From: Corynebacterium canis
Lineage (GTDB): Bacteria > Actinomycetota > Actinomycetes > Mycobacteriales > Mycobacteriaceae
Length of the DNA: 64,000 nucleotides
Direction of reading: 5' to 3'
Assembly: GCF_030408595.1 (NCBI RefSeq)
Contig: NZ_CP047080.1
Location: 2,981,311 to 3,045,310 of the forward strand
In this document: positions 25,795 through 35,726 of the stretch, one piece after another
How the letters are laid out: every line of letters starts with the position of its first letter
Position numbering within the stretch: the stretch's first letter is position 1
Notes under the pieces: generated by a model
What the model was told of the DNA's origin: nothing
Seen by the model: the letters and a program-made list of their open reading frames with translations, nothing else
The model's database searches: none
Made by a program: the position numbers and the translations under genes

Positions 25795-25829
25795 GTCGAA
25801 TCGATTGTTTTACACAAAAACGATTCGAC
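25795..25829 (-). promoter_or_regulatory. Inverted repeat upstream of dispanin gene 1
   Basis: GTCGAATCG (25795-25803) and CGATTCGAC (25821-25829) form a perfect 9-bp inverted repeat with a 17-base spacer, ending about 12 bases before the start codon and immediately upstream of the AAGGAG site. It could be an operator or a 5' UTR hairpin. Confidence 0.45.
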
Positions 25830-26081
25830 CATATCAACATCGCTTCTGGCCGCTCAAGTAATACACCTTTTGCAAGCACCTTTTCTACCCCTTTATTGGG
25901 GTATTCACAGCATCGGTAATGCTCGCAATTAAGTTTTATTACCTCCCCAAAGCTTAAATTTTAAGACCCGACTCAGCTCGCCGGATCCGCGCGGCCAAAA
26001 TCGACACATAGCAAAGGCGACACCGGACGCCCAGAAATGATTTTCAAAAGCGATTTGTCAAATGTGTCCTAGGCCATACGG
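25830..26081. other. AT-rich intergenic region between dispanin genes
   Basis: About 250 bases of low GC relative to the surroundings, presumably containing the promoter of dispanin gene 1 on the minus strand. I see no gene or repeat in it. Confidence 0.35.
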
Positions 26082-26118
26082 GGAAAACAACAATGGCCGC
26101 GTCGACGTCACGCGGCCA
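26082..26118 (-). terminator. Terminator after dispanin gene 2
   Basis: TGGCCGCGT (26094-26102) pairs with ACGCGGCCA (26110-26118) around a 7-base loop; on the minus strand it is followed by TTGTTGTTTTCC. It is 16 bases after the stop of the gene at 26135-26488, so the two dispanin genes are probably separate transcripts. Confidence 0.75.
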
Positions 26119-26134
26119 AGTGCTGTGAGAGGCA

Positions 26135-26488
26135 TCAGTACGTGGAGGTACCGCCTGCCCCTGAAATGATGGCAACCAACACAAATACGAAGTACAGGAC
26201 AGCAAGCACGCCCGTGCTCGCCGCGCTAGCGATAGCAAATAGTTTTGCTTTGCGAGCGCTCTCCGCCGCTTCAGCGGGCAGACCCATCTCCCAATTCTTA
26301 TCCACCTGCATGGAGAAGTAGATACCAATAGCCCCAAGCGGAAGGCAGCACATAATGGTCGTCAGGATTGTCCAGAGCAGGTAATTCTCCGGCTTCATCG
26401 GAGCACCGCCCGGATAACCGCCGTAGCCTTGGTTGTTGTACTGCGGCTGCTGCGCGTTTGGGTCATACGGGTTATACGGATCTGTCAT
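26135..26488 (-). CDS. CD225/dispanin family membrane protein (2)
   Basis: 117 residues, paralogous to the protein encoded at 25486-25782: PENYLLWTILTTIMCCLPLGAIGIYFSMQVDKNWEMG, then ARKAKLFAIASAASTGVLAVLYFVFVLVAII. The N-terminal 30 residues are rich in Pro, Gln, Tyr, Asn and Gly and look disordered. The shared PENYL...CCLP.GA...QVDK.W pattern shows gene duplication. Function unknown. Confidence 0.85.
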   Translation of the reverse strand: MTDPYNPYDPNAQQPQYNNQGYGGYPGGAPMKPENYLLWTILTTIMCCLPLGAIGIYFSMQVDKNWEMGLPAEAAESARKAKLFAIASAASTGVLAVLYFVFVLVAIISGAGGTSTY

Positions 26489-26644
26489 TCAAAGCTCCCT
26501 AGGTATTGTCGGCAAAGCTAGGTATCACACTATCGGATCGCCCTAAGTATTTTAAAGGGGCACTTCCGAGGAAATACTCAGAGTGTACTTAAGCTGCAGC
26601 TGAAGCGCATTGTTTTCTTTCCGAGTGTGTACCAAGTCACCTCG

Positions 26645-29488
26645 CTATTTCACCACAAGGTTCACCATGCGGCCGGGAACAACAATGTGCTTCACCAATG
26701 TCTTACCAGCCACATGCCCGGCAACGTTTTCATCGGAAAGCGCCGCTGCGACCACGTCATCGTTCGTCGCATTCACGGCCACATTGATGCGTCCGCGCAC
26801 CTTGCCGTTGACCTGGACGGGCAGCTCAATGCTGTCATCGACCAACCATCGCTGCTCAAAGGACGGGAACGGCTGGTACGCCAACGAATCCGCATTGCCC
26901 AGGCGCGACCAGATTTCCTCCGCGATATGCGGGGCCACCGGGGCAACCATCAGGACCAGCGGCACCACGGCGTCACGCGGGGCTCCCTGCGGGTACGTCT
27001 TGGTCAGGTAATTCACGTACTCGATGAGCTTGGCCACCACGGTGTTCATGCGAAGATTCTCATAGTCTTCGCGCACACCTGCGATTGTGCGGTGCAGGGC
27101 CTTATTGTCGGCGTCGTTGAGCGAGGCGTCGATAAGCGCAAGTTCACCCGTGTTTTCATCGACGGCCAACCGCCAAAGCCGCTGCAAGAAACGCTGCGCG
27201 CCGACAACGTCCTTGGTGGCCCACGGGCGTGAGGTGTCCAACGGGCCCATCGACATTTCATACACGCGGAGGGTGTCAGCGCCGTAGTTATCGCAAATTT
27301 CGTCGGGGGAGACGGAGTTCTTCAGCGACTTGCCCATCTTGCCGTACTCTTGTGCGACTTCCTCGCCGTTGTAGAAGAACTTGCCGTCCTTTTCTTCCAC
27401 CTCGGCGGCCGGCACGTACACCCCGCGGGCGTCGGTGTAGGCGAAGGCCTGGATGTATCCCTGGTTAAACAGGCGACGGTAGGGTTCGAACGAGCTTACG
27501 TAGCCAAGGTCGAATAGCACCTTGTGCCAGAAGCGCGAGTACAGCAGGTGCAAGACCGCGTGCTCGACGCCACCGACATACAGGTCCACGCCGCCACAAT
27601 CGCCATCGAACTGAGGGCCGGTCCAATAGCGCTCATTTTCGAGGTCGCAGAACGCGTCATTGTTCGCCGGGTCGATATACCGCAGCTGGTACCAGGAAGA
27701 ACCCGCCCACTGCGGCATTACGTTCGTATCGCGGCGGTACTTCCGCGGGCCGTCTCCGAGATCCAGCACAACCTCCACCCAGTCACGCGCCTTCGCCAGC
27801 GGCGGGTGAGGTTCGGAATCCGCATCGTCCGGGTCGAAGGATACCGGCTTGTAATCCTCCACCTCCGGCAATTCGATGGGGAGCATCGATGCAGGTAGCG
27901 CGTGCGCAATGCCGTCCTCGTCATACACGATGGGGAAGGGCTCACCCCAGTAACGCTGCCGCGCGAAAAGCCAGTCGCGCAGCTTGTATTGGATCTTTTC
28001 GCGCCCGACACCGTGCTGGGCGAGCCACGCGATCGTGGCCGCGATCGCCTCGTCCTTAGCCATGCCATTGATATCCAAACCGAAATCATTGGCGGAATTC
28101 ACGCCGGTGCCGGATTCCACAAAGGCGGCCTCGGCGACATTTCCACCCGCGACCACTTCAATGATCGGAAGCCCAAACACCGTAGCGAATTCATAGTCGC
28201 GCTCATCGTGGGCGGGCACGGCCATAATGGCGCCGGTACCGTAGCCGGTCAGCACATAATCCGCGATAAACACGGGGATTTCCGCGCCATTGACGGGGTT
28301 GACGGCGTACGCACCGAGGAATACGCCCGTCTTTTCCTTATTCTCTTGGCGTTCCAGGTCGGATTTCGCCGCGATGTCCGCGCGATACCGTGCCACGGCT
28401 TCCGCAGGCGTGTTCGCACCATACGTCCACCGCGTATCGACGCCGTCGTAGTTACCGCTGCCGCCGGCCACCAGGGCGTCGACAAGCTCATGCTCGGGGG
28501 CGAGGACCATATACGTGGCGCCGAACAGGGTATCGGGTCGGGTCGTAAACACGGTGATCGGGTAACCCTGGCAGCGGAACTCCACCTCGGCACCCCGGGA
28601 GCGCCCAATCCAGTTGCGCTGCATGGAACGCACCTTATCGGGCCAGTCGAGCTTGTCTAGGTCATCGATCAAACGATCGGCGTACGCGGTAATGCGCATC
28701 ATCCACTGGGACAGCTTCTTACGGAACACCGGGTAGTTGCCGCGCTCGGACTTGCCGTCCGAAGTCACTTCCTCATTGGCCAGCACCGTACCCAAGCCGG
28801 GGCACCAGTTCACCGTTGAGTTCGAACGATAAACGAGGCGGTAGGAATCAATAACCTGGGCCTGCTGCACGTGGTCAAGCTCGTTGAAATCCGCCGCGCC
28901 AAACTCTGCGGGGACGGGGCGCTCGCCGGACTTCAGCAACGGAATCAATTCCGCGATCGGGCGGGCCTTGTTTTGCTCGGTATCAAACCAAGCGTTGAAG
29001 ATCTGCAGGAAAATCCATTGCGTCCAGCGGTAATAGTCGGTGTCCGTTGTGGCCACGGCGCGACGCTTATCGTGGCCCAGGCCCAGGCGATTGAGCTGGC
29101 GTTCCATATTGTCAATGGATTCCTGCGTTTTAATGCGCGGGTGGGTGCCGGTTTGGATCGCGTATTGCTCGGCGGGCAACCCGAACGCATCGTAGCCGAG
29201 GGTGTGCAGCACGTTTTTGCCCAGCATGCGGTTGAAACGCGCGAAGGTATCGGTGGCTATATAGCCCAATGGGTGACCCACGTGCAGTCCCGCCCCCGAT
29301 GGAAACGGAAACATATCCTGAACAAACAGCTTGTCCTGCGGCAACGGTTCCTCAGTGGCCAGCGCACCAACCGGGTTCGGGGCATGGAACGTGCCCCTGT
29401 CCCGCCAATAGTGCTGCCAGTGCCGTTCAATAGTGCCGGCCAACTGAGGGGAATAACGAAACGCAGGTGACTCACTCGGATTGTTCAT
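26645..29488 (-). CDS. leuS: Leucyl-tRNA synthetase
   Basis: 947-residue class I synthetase that charges tRNA-Leu. The HIGH motif is H69-VGH in [10 protein letters not shown] and the KMSKS motif reads KMGKS in [16 protein letters not shown]. The CP1 editing domain ([29 protein letters not shown]) is present, so misactivated amino acids can be removed. The anticodon-binding and C-terminal domains end [12 protein letters not shown]. Length is normal for actinobacteria. It is on the minus strand, 37 bases downstream of the transporter gene; no T-box is seen. Confidence 0.98.
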   Translation of the reverse strand: MNNPSESPAFRYSPQLAGTIERHWQHYWRDRGTFHAPNPVGALATEEPLPQDKLFVQDMFPFPSGAGLHVGHPLGYIATDTFARFNRMLGKNVLHTLGYDAFGLPAEQYAIQTGTHPRIKTQESIDNMERQLNRLGLGHDKRRAVATTDTDYYRWTQWIFLQIFNAWFDTEQNKARPIAELIPLLKSGERPVPAEFGAADFNELDHVQQAQVIDSYRLVYRSNSTVNWCPGLGTVLANEEVTSDGKSERGNYPVFRKKLSQWMMRITAYADRLIDDLDKLDWPDKVRSMQRNWIGRSRGAEVEFRCQGYPITVFTTRPDTLFGATYMVLAPEHELVDALVAGGSGNYDGVDTRWTYGANTPAEAVARYRADIAAKSDLERQENKEKTGVFLGAYAVNPVNGAEIPVFIADYVLTGYGTGAIMAVPAHDERDYEFATVFGLPIIEVVAGGNVAEAAFVESGTGVNSANDFGLDINGMAKDEAIAATIAWLAQHGVGREKIQYKLRDWLFARQRYWGEPFPIVYDEDGIAHALPASMLPIELPEVEDYKPVSFDPDDADSEPHPPLAKARDWVEVVLDLGDGPRKYRRDTNVMPQWAGSSWYQLRYIDPANNDAFCDLENERYWTGPQFDGDCGGVDLYVGGVEHAVLHLLYSRFWHKVLFDLGYVSSFEPYRRLFNQGYIQAFAYTDARGVYVPAAEVEEKDGKFFYNGEEVAQEYGKMGKSLKNSVSPDEICDNYGADTLRVYEMSMGPLDTSRPWATKDVVGAQRFLQRLWRLAVDENTGELALIDASLNDADNKALHRTIAGVREDYENLRMNTVVAKLIEYVNYLTKTYPQGAPRDAVVPLVLMVAPVAPHIAEEIWSRLGNADSLAYQPFPSFEQRWLVDDSIELPVQVNGKVRGRINVAVNATNDDVVAAALSDENVAGHVAGKTLVKHIVVPGRMVNLVVK

Positions 29489-29525
29489 GCAGAACAGTGT
29501 AATCCGTTGGATTCACAGCTTTAGA

Positions 29526-30776
29526 TTAGGTACCTTCGGAAGCCCGCACGTCCGCTGCAATGAATTCCAAACCGTCGCTGTCTTCTTCTTGGGCCACGCG
29601 GTCGATGTGGCCCTTGGCCAGCTTATTAATCACGAGCGAAATCGCACCGTCACCGGTCACGTTGCACGCGGTACCGAAGGAGTCGATGGCGATATAGGCG
29701 GCGATCATCAGCGCCACCTGGTCGGTATCAAAGCCCAGCATGGATCCCAACAGACCCACCGCCGCCATGATCGCACCGCCTGGCACGCCGGGGGCGGCGA
29801 TCATGGTAATGCCCAGCATCAGGATAAAGCCGATTGCCTTCCCCGTGGATACTTCAATGCCCGCCATATAGACGATGGCGAACGCGAACAGGCCGATCTT
29901 CAGCATCGAACCCGCAAGGTGAATGGTTGCGCACAATGGCACGGTAAACCCGGCAACGCCCGGTGCCACGCCGTTTCGCTTCACGCACTCATAGGTCACG
30001 GGGATCGTTGCGGCGGAAGAAGAGGTACCCAGCGCCGTAGCGTAGGCGGGCATCATGCGCATCAAGCACGTAATGGGGTTTCGGCCGGAGACGGCACCCG
30101 CGACAACGAATTGCACGAGCAATAGCAAAACGGTCAGGACAATCGCCAGCACCAGCACCTTTACAAATTGCTGCAGCACGATCATCAGGTTGCCGTTCAT
30201 GCCCATGGACAGGAACACACCGAAGATAAACACCGGCAGCAGCGGGATCACAAACTTAGAAATCACCCGCATGATCACGCGCTCTAGGTCACGCAGCCCG
30301 GCATACATGGTGTCGCTCTTTACGGCCGTCATGCCGACGCCGATGCAGAAGGCCAGCAATAGCGCGGTGAGCACGCCCATCGGTGGCGGCATCTCAATGG
30401 TGAAGTAGGATTCCAGCGCGCCTTTCTCAATATCCACGCTCTTCATCACCGTTTCGCCTGCGAGCAGGCTGGGGTAGATGAACAGTGCGGCACCGTACGC
30501 CACAAACCCGGCAAAGATGGTCGATGCGTAGGCGACTGCGGTGGTGATGGCCAACCACTTTCCTGCGCCCTTGCCGATTCCTGCGATGGCTGGCGTGATC
30601 AACGAAAAGATCAGCACGGGGATAAAGAAACCAAGGAAGTTTCCAAACAACCCGTTAAAGGTTACGAACACGCGAGCGAGTTCCGCTGGGAAAAACAAGC
30701 TGCATACGATACCTAAGATGATCGCCACAATGATCCGGAACAGCAAGGATTGCGCTGCCACTCTTAGTAGGTCCAT
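29526..30776 (-). CDS. DAACS family dicarboxylate/amino acid:cation symporter
   Basis: 416 residues with eight membrane helices and two hairpin loops. The serine-rich HP1 motif TALGTSSSAATIPVTYEC, the TM7 region around VPLCATIHLAGSM, and HP2 APGVPGGAIMAAVGLLGSML are the sodium/substrate-binding elements of the GltPh family. Near the end, the TM8 motif AYIAIDSFGTACNVTGDGAIS is close to the C4-dicarboxylate/glutamate or serine/threonine (SstT) types; I cannot fix the substrate. A hydrophilic tail of about 30 residues follows. Confidence 0.88.
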   Translation of the reverse strand: MDLLRVAAQSLLFRIIVAIILGIVCSLFFPAELARVFVTFNGLFGNFLGFFIPVLIFSLITPAIAGIGKGAGKWLAITTAVAYASTIFAGFVAYGAALFIYPSLLAGETVMKSVDIEKGALESYFTIEMPPPMGVLTALLLAFCIGVGMTAVKSDTMYAGLRDLERVIMRVISKFVIPLLPVFIFGVFLSMGMNGNLMIVLQQFVKVLVLAIVLTVLLLLVQFVVAGAVSGRNPITCLMRMMPAYATALGTSSSAATIPVTYECVKRNGVAPGVAGFTVPLCATIHLAGSMLKIGLFAFAIVYMAGIEVSTGKAIGFILMLGITMIAAPGVPGGAIMAAVGLLGSMLGFDTDQVALMIAAYIAIDSFGTACNVTGDGAISLVINKLAKGHIDRVAQEEDSDGLEFIAADVRASEGT

Positions 30777-30902
30777 GAGTACTCCATAGTGTCCAATTTT
30801 TCTTCACACTGGTTCACTGGGAGACGTTACTGCACGCACCTCACCGGCAGATTCATTGAGGTGGATTTCACGCCAGCCCGGAATGCTGGATTCTTGGGCC
30901 CG

Positions 30903-31406
30903 ATGACTACACTGACAGCTATGATCGTGTTTGCTGTGTTGCTGCTGGTGCTCGCTGTTTTTACCACCGTGGTCGGGGTGCTGGCATGGCGGATGAAGCT
31001 GCCCGGCAACAGCGTGATCGGCATTCGCGTTCCGGAAGTGCGGAAATCAAAGGAGTACTGGGATACCGCGCACAGCATCGCTGGCCCCCTCTGGACCCTC
31101 GCCGGAATCACACTTATGTTCGGGGGATTCTTAGCCTTTAGCGCCACCGGCTGGATGTGGCTGCTTGTCGTGGTCACCGTCGCCGCGTGGCTGGTGTTTT
31201 TGGGCATGGGCGCGGGCATGGCGGCACACACTGTTGCTTTGATGGATGCCCGCGGGTGCTGTTCCGAAAAACCTGCGGAAGACCCGGCGTCGGATTGCGG
31301 GGTTTCGGGAGGTTGCGGTTCGTGCTCATTGAATGGTGCGTGCGAGGGCGGCGTGCAGATTGACCTTGATGCGGCTCGTCGTGCGGCCGCGGCGTCGGAC
31401 GAGTAA
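30903..31406 (+). CDS. SdpI family membrane protein with Cys-rich tail
   Basis: 167 residues from ATG 30903 (open frame extends upstream to 30789 but the family begins about here; ATG 30921 is also possible). The SdpI signature is MKLPGNSVIGIRVPEVRKSKEYWDTAH, flanked by three membrane helices. The C-terminal 40 residues contain six Cys (CC, then four within CGVSGGCGSCSLNGAC), unusual for SdpI proteins and suggestive of metal binding. SdpI relatives act as immunity or signalling membrane proteins; the role here is unknown. It is followed after 3 bases by a Nudix gene. Confidence 0.8.
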   Translation: MTTLTAMIVFAVLLLVLAVFTTVVGVLAWRMKLPGNSVIGIRVPEVRKSKEYWDTAHSIAGPLWTLAGITLMFGGFLAFSATGWMWLLVVVTVAAWLVFLGMGAGMAAHTVALMDARGCCSEKPAEDPASDCGVSGGCGSCSLNGACEGGVQIDLDAARRAAAASDE

Positions 31407-31409
31407 CGC

Positions 31410-31877
31410 ATGGCCACGCCGGAGTTTATTGTGCGTCTCCGCGAGCGCATTGGCCACGATGAATTGTGGCTGCCGGGCGTGACGGGCGTGGTGATTGAGG
31501 GGGATAGGGTGCTGCTCGTGCAGCGTAACGATAATTTTCAGTGGACGCCGATTACCGGCATTTGCGACCCCGCCGAACAGCCCGACGCCGCGATCCGCCG
31601 CGAATGCACGGAGGAAACCGGCGTAACGGTGCGCGTCGAGCGGTTATTGTGGGTGCGCGCCGTCGGCCCATTAACCTATCCGAACGGCGACCGCGCTTCC
31701 TACATGGATACCGCATTCCGCTGTTCACCGGTGCAGGGCGAGGCGCACATCGCCGACGATGAAAATGCCAACGTTGCATGGTTTCCGCTCACCGCCCTGC
31801 CGCCGATGCAGCAACGGTTCCGCGACGTGATCGCCCATGCGCTTATCGACGCCGCAGCTGGCTGGGGTGTTGGTTAG
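31410..31877 (+). CDS. Nudix hydrolase
   Basis: 155 residues. The Nudix box fits G-x5-E-x7-REUxEExGU: it begins at GICDPAEQP and ends RRECTEETGV. The core opens with WLPGVTGVVIEGDRVLLVQRNDN. It should hydrolyse a nucleoside diphosphate linked to another moiety, with metal bound by the EExG glutamates; the substrate is unknown. It is probably cotranscribed with the SdpI gene and overlaps the convergent HNH gene by 4 bases. Confidence 0.9.
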   Translation: MATPEFIVRLRERIGHDELWLPGVTGVVIEGDRVLLVQRNDNFQWTPITGICDPAEQPDAAIRRECTEETGVTVRVERLLWVRAVGPLTYPNGDRASYMDTAFRCSPVQGEAHIADDENANVAWFPLTALPPMQQRFRDVIAHALIDAAAGWGVG

Positions 31878-33451
31878 CTGCGGCGTTGGCGTTTGCGCGG
31901 TGTGTTGGTTCGCCGGTGGTGTTTGGCTTGGCGGGCGCGTTTCTGCAGTTTCGCCAGTTGGCAGGGTGGTTTGGCCCATGATGGCCTGGGTGGTACGTAG
32001 TCTGTGGGTGGTTCTTGGGGCCATTGATCATCCGGTGGGGGTTCGGGGTGTGGGGCTTCGGGTAGGGGCGGCAATTCGGTGGGGATATTGGCAACCAGCC
32101 GGTGGCGGGCGAGGTAGCGGGCGCGTTGCCGGTTGCGGTAATTGATTAAGGTGGTGCCCCACCGGCCGAAATCCTCCCGGATCGGCGGCTGCTGGTAGTC
32201 CGCATCGGTTTTCGTCGGCTGGCCATGGCGGGTGGTAATCCCTGCGGGGCAGCCCACCACATGGCCGGCAAGCACCCCCTGCGGAATCGTGGTAATCGTC
32301 GCACCCGTGGCAAACCGCCACGTGACATTGCCATAAGCATCGGTGGAAGCGGTGGCATGCCGGTCGGTTTTGAAATTATGGTGATGCCGACACAAACACT
32401 GCAGATTCGACGCGGTGGTCCACCCACCGACCTCATGGTTGATCACATGATCAATGTCACAAAAGGTAGCGTCCATGGTGCAGTCCGGGAACCGGCAGGT
32501 GCCATCCCGGCCCATGATCAACAAGCGTTGCTCCTCGGTGGGATCATGCGCAGCCCGCAACACCTCAGCCACATCGCCAATATTGGTGTAGGCAATATCC
32601 CGGCCGCTAATCCGCCTGCGTTGGGCCCCGGTGAGTAATCCCACCCCATGCACCCGCTCCGGGATCACCTTCGTGGCCTCGGTAAGGGTACCAAGCCCAA
32701 ACAGGTGGACAGTACACCCAGCATCCCGCTGCTCCCCACTACCGCAAATACGATTGGTAATGATCTCATCTTCCCGCAGGTTTAATTTTTTCGCCCCAGC
32801 TTGAAGGCGCTGTTTAATCTCATGGGCTTCATCACTAGGTAGGGTCACATTGAGCACACTGACCCCAGCATGCGGGCTTTCCCACAATTCCACCCCACAC
32901 ATCGCCGTAATCCGGGCGGCCATCGCCTCCTCGGTTAACGCCTCCTCCGGCGGGGTTTCCTCCACAATGTGTAACCGGATCAGGGTATCGCGCAGCACCT
33001 GCCGGATCCGCCGCGTACTCGGCAACGGCTGATTCGCCCTGGTTGGGGTAAACAACCCCACCAGCACAGTATCGATATCACGCCACACATACCCCGGGGC
33101 ATCCAAGGACACCGTCACCAAGGCAAACCAAATCGTCCGCAACCGCTCATAATTCAAATAATTGTGCTCCAGCGCGTGCGCCTTCAACCCGGGAAGCCGC
33201 TCATGCAGCAGGAAACACCCACCCACAATGTTATACATCCGCGCTTCAGAATACGTGCCACTATGCACCGCGAATTCCTTCACCAACGCGCGGATATTCA
33301 ACCGGTGCACATCCAACCCAAAGGTCGCCAACAACCAATTATGTAAAAACACCCGATTGGCCTCCAACTCGGCAGCACCAATGAAATTCTGCGGATCATC
33401 CACCACAAACCCCACCACCGAATCCACCGGATCCACCTGTTGTGTCGTCAT
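31874..33451 (-). CDS. DUF222 / HNH endonuclease domain protein
   Basis: 525 residues. A long helical DUF222-type region (about 1-330) precedes an HNH domain: CRFPDCTMDATFCDIDHVINHEVGG, with the H-x-x-CRHHHNFKTD end. The Cys pair plus His residues would bind zinc and the catalytic metal. A Pro/Arg-rich basic tail closes the protein. Such genes are abundant and multicopy in actinobacteria, often linked to mobile DNA, but their targets are unknown. ATG at 33451. Confidence 0.88.
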   Translation of the reverse strand: MTTQQVDPVDSVVGFVVDDPQNFIGAAELEANRVFLHNWLLATFGLDVHRLNIRALVKEFAVHSGTYSEARMYNIVGGCFLLHERLPGLKAHALEHNYLNYERLRTIWFALVTVSLDAPGYVWRDIDTVLVGLFTPTRANQPLPSTRRIRQVLRDTLIRLHIVEETPPEEALTEEAMAARITAMCGVELWESPHAGVSVLNVTLPSDEAHEIKQRLQAGAKKLNLREDEIITNRICGSGEQRDAGCTVHLFGLGTLTEATKVIPERVHGVGLLTGAQRRRISGRDIAYTNIGDVAEVLRAAHDPTEEQRLLIMGRDGTCRFPDCTMDATFCDIDHVINHEVGGWTTASNLQCLCRHHHNFKTDRHATASTDAYGNVTWRFATGATITTIPQGVLAGHVVGCPAGITTRHGQPTKTDADYQQPPIREDFGRWGTTLINYRNRQRARYLARHRLVANIPTELPPLPEAPHPEPPPDDQWPQEPPTDYVPPRPSWAKPPCQLAKLQKRARQAKHHRRTNTPRKRQRRS

Positions 33452-33875
33452 CGCCCCGCGTCACCTCCCGAAACCCTTCCCGAACATCTATGTACTGTAT
33501 AGCCCTCATTCTACCCAGCGAGCACACCCGCTACCAGGGTCGCAACCACGCACAACACCTTGAACACAACCGGAACACCACCCCCACCACACCCCTCCTG
33601 AACAGGCAAAACAACACCCAGACCCGCGGTGGGCAACACAACCCTTGCCCACACCCAGACCATGGTGTAGCACACCCACCACACCCACCAGCATCCGCCA
33701 CACGCCCCCAGGCGCACCAACAGCGCACTAGGGACCAAAAACCATCAAACAACACACTGAAGCCCACAGCAGAAAACACTATGAGCTTGACCACAAACCC
33801 AAATACACCAGCAGGGGTGAATGAAACCACCCCCACCAGCGACAACCTCAACGAGATCCAGCGCTAAGTCTACCC
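33452..33875. other. Intergenic segment with strong A/C strand bias
   Basis: 424 bases between two minus-strand genes. From about 33530 to 33760 the plus strand is dominated by A and C (repeated CACACC, ACCACCC and CAACAC words) with few G or T. Open frames across it reflect only this bias; their translations are low-complexity Thr/Pro/Asn. No conserved gene, RNA or clear repeat unit is seen. Confidence 0.5.
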
Positions 33876-34469
33876 CTATAACAACACCTCAAGATACGGT
33901 TTCAGCACCCGCCACACCCGCAATGCTTCGGCATAGGCAACGAGACGGTCCAAATCCTTATCCGGCCGCCTCACATATAACTCCAGCGCCTCGATAAGAC
34001 TCCGCTTGTCTAATTGCCCTCGGCTGCGCACCAGATCGCAGATTGACCGCTCCACATCGTAGGCCGGCACGAGGTTCCCCTCGGGTGTACGCACCGAACT
34101 TCGGCCCAAATCGAAAGCGCTTTTCTTTACGGAAAAGACCTCAAATCCTTCGCCGCGCAAATTCGTGGCGTTATACCCGGTAGGGACGGTTACATTCACT
34201 CTCACGGGTTCGTATTCGCGCACGCCGTGCAAATACAAGGCGGTGAGATGCGAAAAGACTAAGCGTTCTACGCGGCGGTGCAGCACCCATAACTCATCTA
34301 TCCAAACGCCCGGTTCCGCGTATACGCCGTGTGCCACACGCTCCAAACCTTGATTGCGCACAAAAGTAAGAAATGTAGGTGCAGAAACTCCAGTAGCCAG
34401 CGCATCGCGGGTACAAATGATCCCTGCGTTCGATTTCATGAGCTTGGATAGTACTTCTGCGGAAGACAT
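33876..34469 (-). CDS. AbiEi-type antitoxin domain protein, orphan
   Basis: 197 residues. The N-terminal winged helix (IICTRDALATGVSAPTFLTFVRNQGLERVAHGVYAEPG) is the AbiEi_4-type DNA-binding domain. The middle (LVFSHLTALYLHGV, VNVTVPTGYNATNLRGEGFEV) and the domain RSICDLVRSRGQLDKRSLIEALELYVRR match type IV antitoxins and predicted transcriptional regulators. The nucleotidyltransferase toxin AbiEii normally encoded next is absent; the following 424 bases hold no gene. It may be a solitary regulator. Confidence 0.82.
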   Translation of the reverse strand: MSSAEVLSKLMKSNAGIICTRDALATGVSAPTFLTFVRNQGLERVAHGVYAEPGVWIDELWVLHRRVERLVFSHLTALYLHGVREYEPVRVNVTVPTGYNATNLRGEGFEVFSVKKSAFDLGRSSVRTPEGNLVPAYDVERSICDLVRSRGQLDKRSLIEALELYVRRPDKDLDRLVAYAEALRVWRVLKPYLEVLL

Positions 34470-34639
34470 ACACCCCTACCTTAAGATCAAAGATTTGCGC
34501 CCAAATTCTCCGGGCTAAAGACACACTAGTATCCACAACCTACACACCCCCTCTTGCCCCCAAGGACTTACAGGAAGCATATAAACTGTGTACCGTACTC
34601 CTATAACACTCATAGCTTTAAGTAAAGGGAGGTTGCGTC

Positions 34640-35386
34640 ATGAAGATGACACAACCACAATACGACTCAGAACCCGTAATGAATGCAGCACCCTCAGACC
34701 TAGACCAGCATTCGACTCAGTTACTAGTCGAAAAGGTCAAGAATCGTTCCGCCACCGAGCACCTTTCCGGGGACGAGGAAGCCATCCTCACCCAGATCGG
34801 CGCGCTTACTCAAGCAGGAGAAGAACTCCATCCTACACTGGCGGGCTTGCTCACACTAGGCCGAAATCCGCAGAAGTTCTACCCGCAACTATCAGCGACT
34901 ATAGTGGTGTTACCCACCAAGAAATTCGGGGATCGCGGCCCGGATGGCAAACGTTTTCTTACTAGTCGCAGGCTGAATGGCACGATTCAGCACATCACCG
35001 AGGCCGCACCCCGCGAACTCGAACAGTTTTTCCCCGCCTCCGCGCACCACAAAAACTTCGAAGGCAAGCGCCGCGTCGAGCTTCTCGACGTCGCGCGCTC
35101 ACTCATCTACTGCGCGCTCACCGAACGCGACTACTCACCGCAGTCGCACGGGAGCTCACTTCAGATCGAGCTGTATCCGGACCGCTTGGTGCTCCACTAT
35201 CCGGGCAAATTTGAGGAGCAAGCGAGATGGAATAACCAAGGCATCCAAACGCTGATGAATACGTTGGAAGTTTCAAATTACAAACGCAGCGTCTCGGAAC
35301 TTACTGATCAGTTAACTTCGGTGGACATCCCGGCACCTACAATTAATCAAGAACGCCAGCGGGTGCAAATAACTTTGGTCCGCTGA
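34640..35386 (+). CDS. Shortened AlbA_2/Schlafen-type putative ATP-binding regulator
   Basis: 248 residues. The middle resembles the region after the AlbA_2 domain in RecG-like transcriptional regulators: LHPTLAGLLTLGRNPQKFYPQ, then VARSLIYCALTERDYS...LQIELYPDRLVLHYPGKF, the degenerate counterpart of the usual NAxxHRDY and NPG motifs. The N-terminal AlbA_2 half and the C-terminal winged helices usually present are missing. A good AAAGGGAGG lies 8 bases before the ATG, so it is still translatable. It is either a compact family member or a decayed one. Confidence 0.6.
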   Translation: MKMTQPQYDSEPVMNAAPSDLDQHSTQLLVEKVKNRSATEHLSGDEEAILTQIGALTQAGEELHPTLAGLLTLGRNPQKFYPQLSATIVVLPTKKFGDRGPDGKRFLTSRRLNGTIQHITEAAPRELEQFFPASAHHKNFEGKRRVELLDVARSLIYCALTERDYSPQSHGSSLQIELYPDRLVLHYPGKFEEQARWNNQGIQTLMNTLEVSNYKRSVSELTDQLTSVDIPAPTINQERQRVQITLVR

Positions 35387-35726
35387 ATTTAACATCAGTC
35401 CCGCCGCCTTGCCGGGTGTATTGAAAATAATACTTTGTCCACCGCCAGATTTCGCCGTTCGGATAAATGTTCGATACATTCTTATAGGCAACTACTTTGC
35501 AGCTTCTTAGCAGCCCCACTCGACCGGTCGGTTATATAAACTGCGCCGCTTAAATTTGGCAAAATTAATTATTACTATTTCCCCGGTAAACTGCCATGTT
35601 TGCTATCGCGATTGATGCATTCACAGCGTCTCCGATCTAGCTAATCTCATAGCTATTGAATTAGCCTAGAAAATCACCCAAACGTCCACCCGGCGCCACG
35701 CCCGACGACCGCCTACACCTAGGCGA
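35387..35726. other. AT-rich gap upstream of the trp operon
   Basis: About 340 bases, markedly AT-richer than its surroundings around 35400-35660. I see no gene. It may contain binding sites for trp regulators but no clear palindrome was found before the parS site. Confidence 0.35.

Noticed and set aside
33442..33867. 141-codon plus-strand open frame before the AbiEi gene
   Set aside because: The translation is low-complexity Thr/Pro/Asn produced by the A/C-rich tract and lacks a ribosome site.
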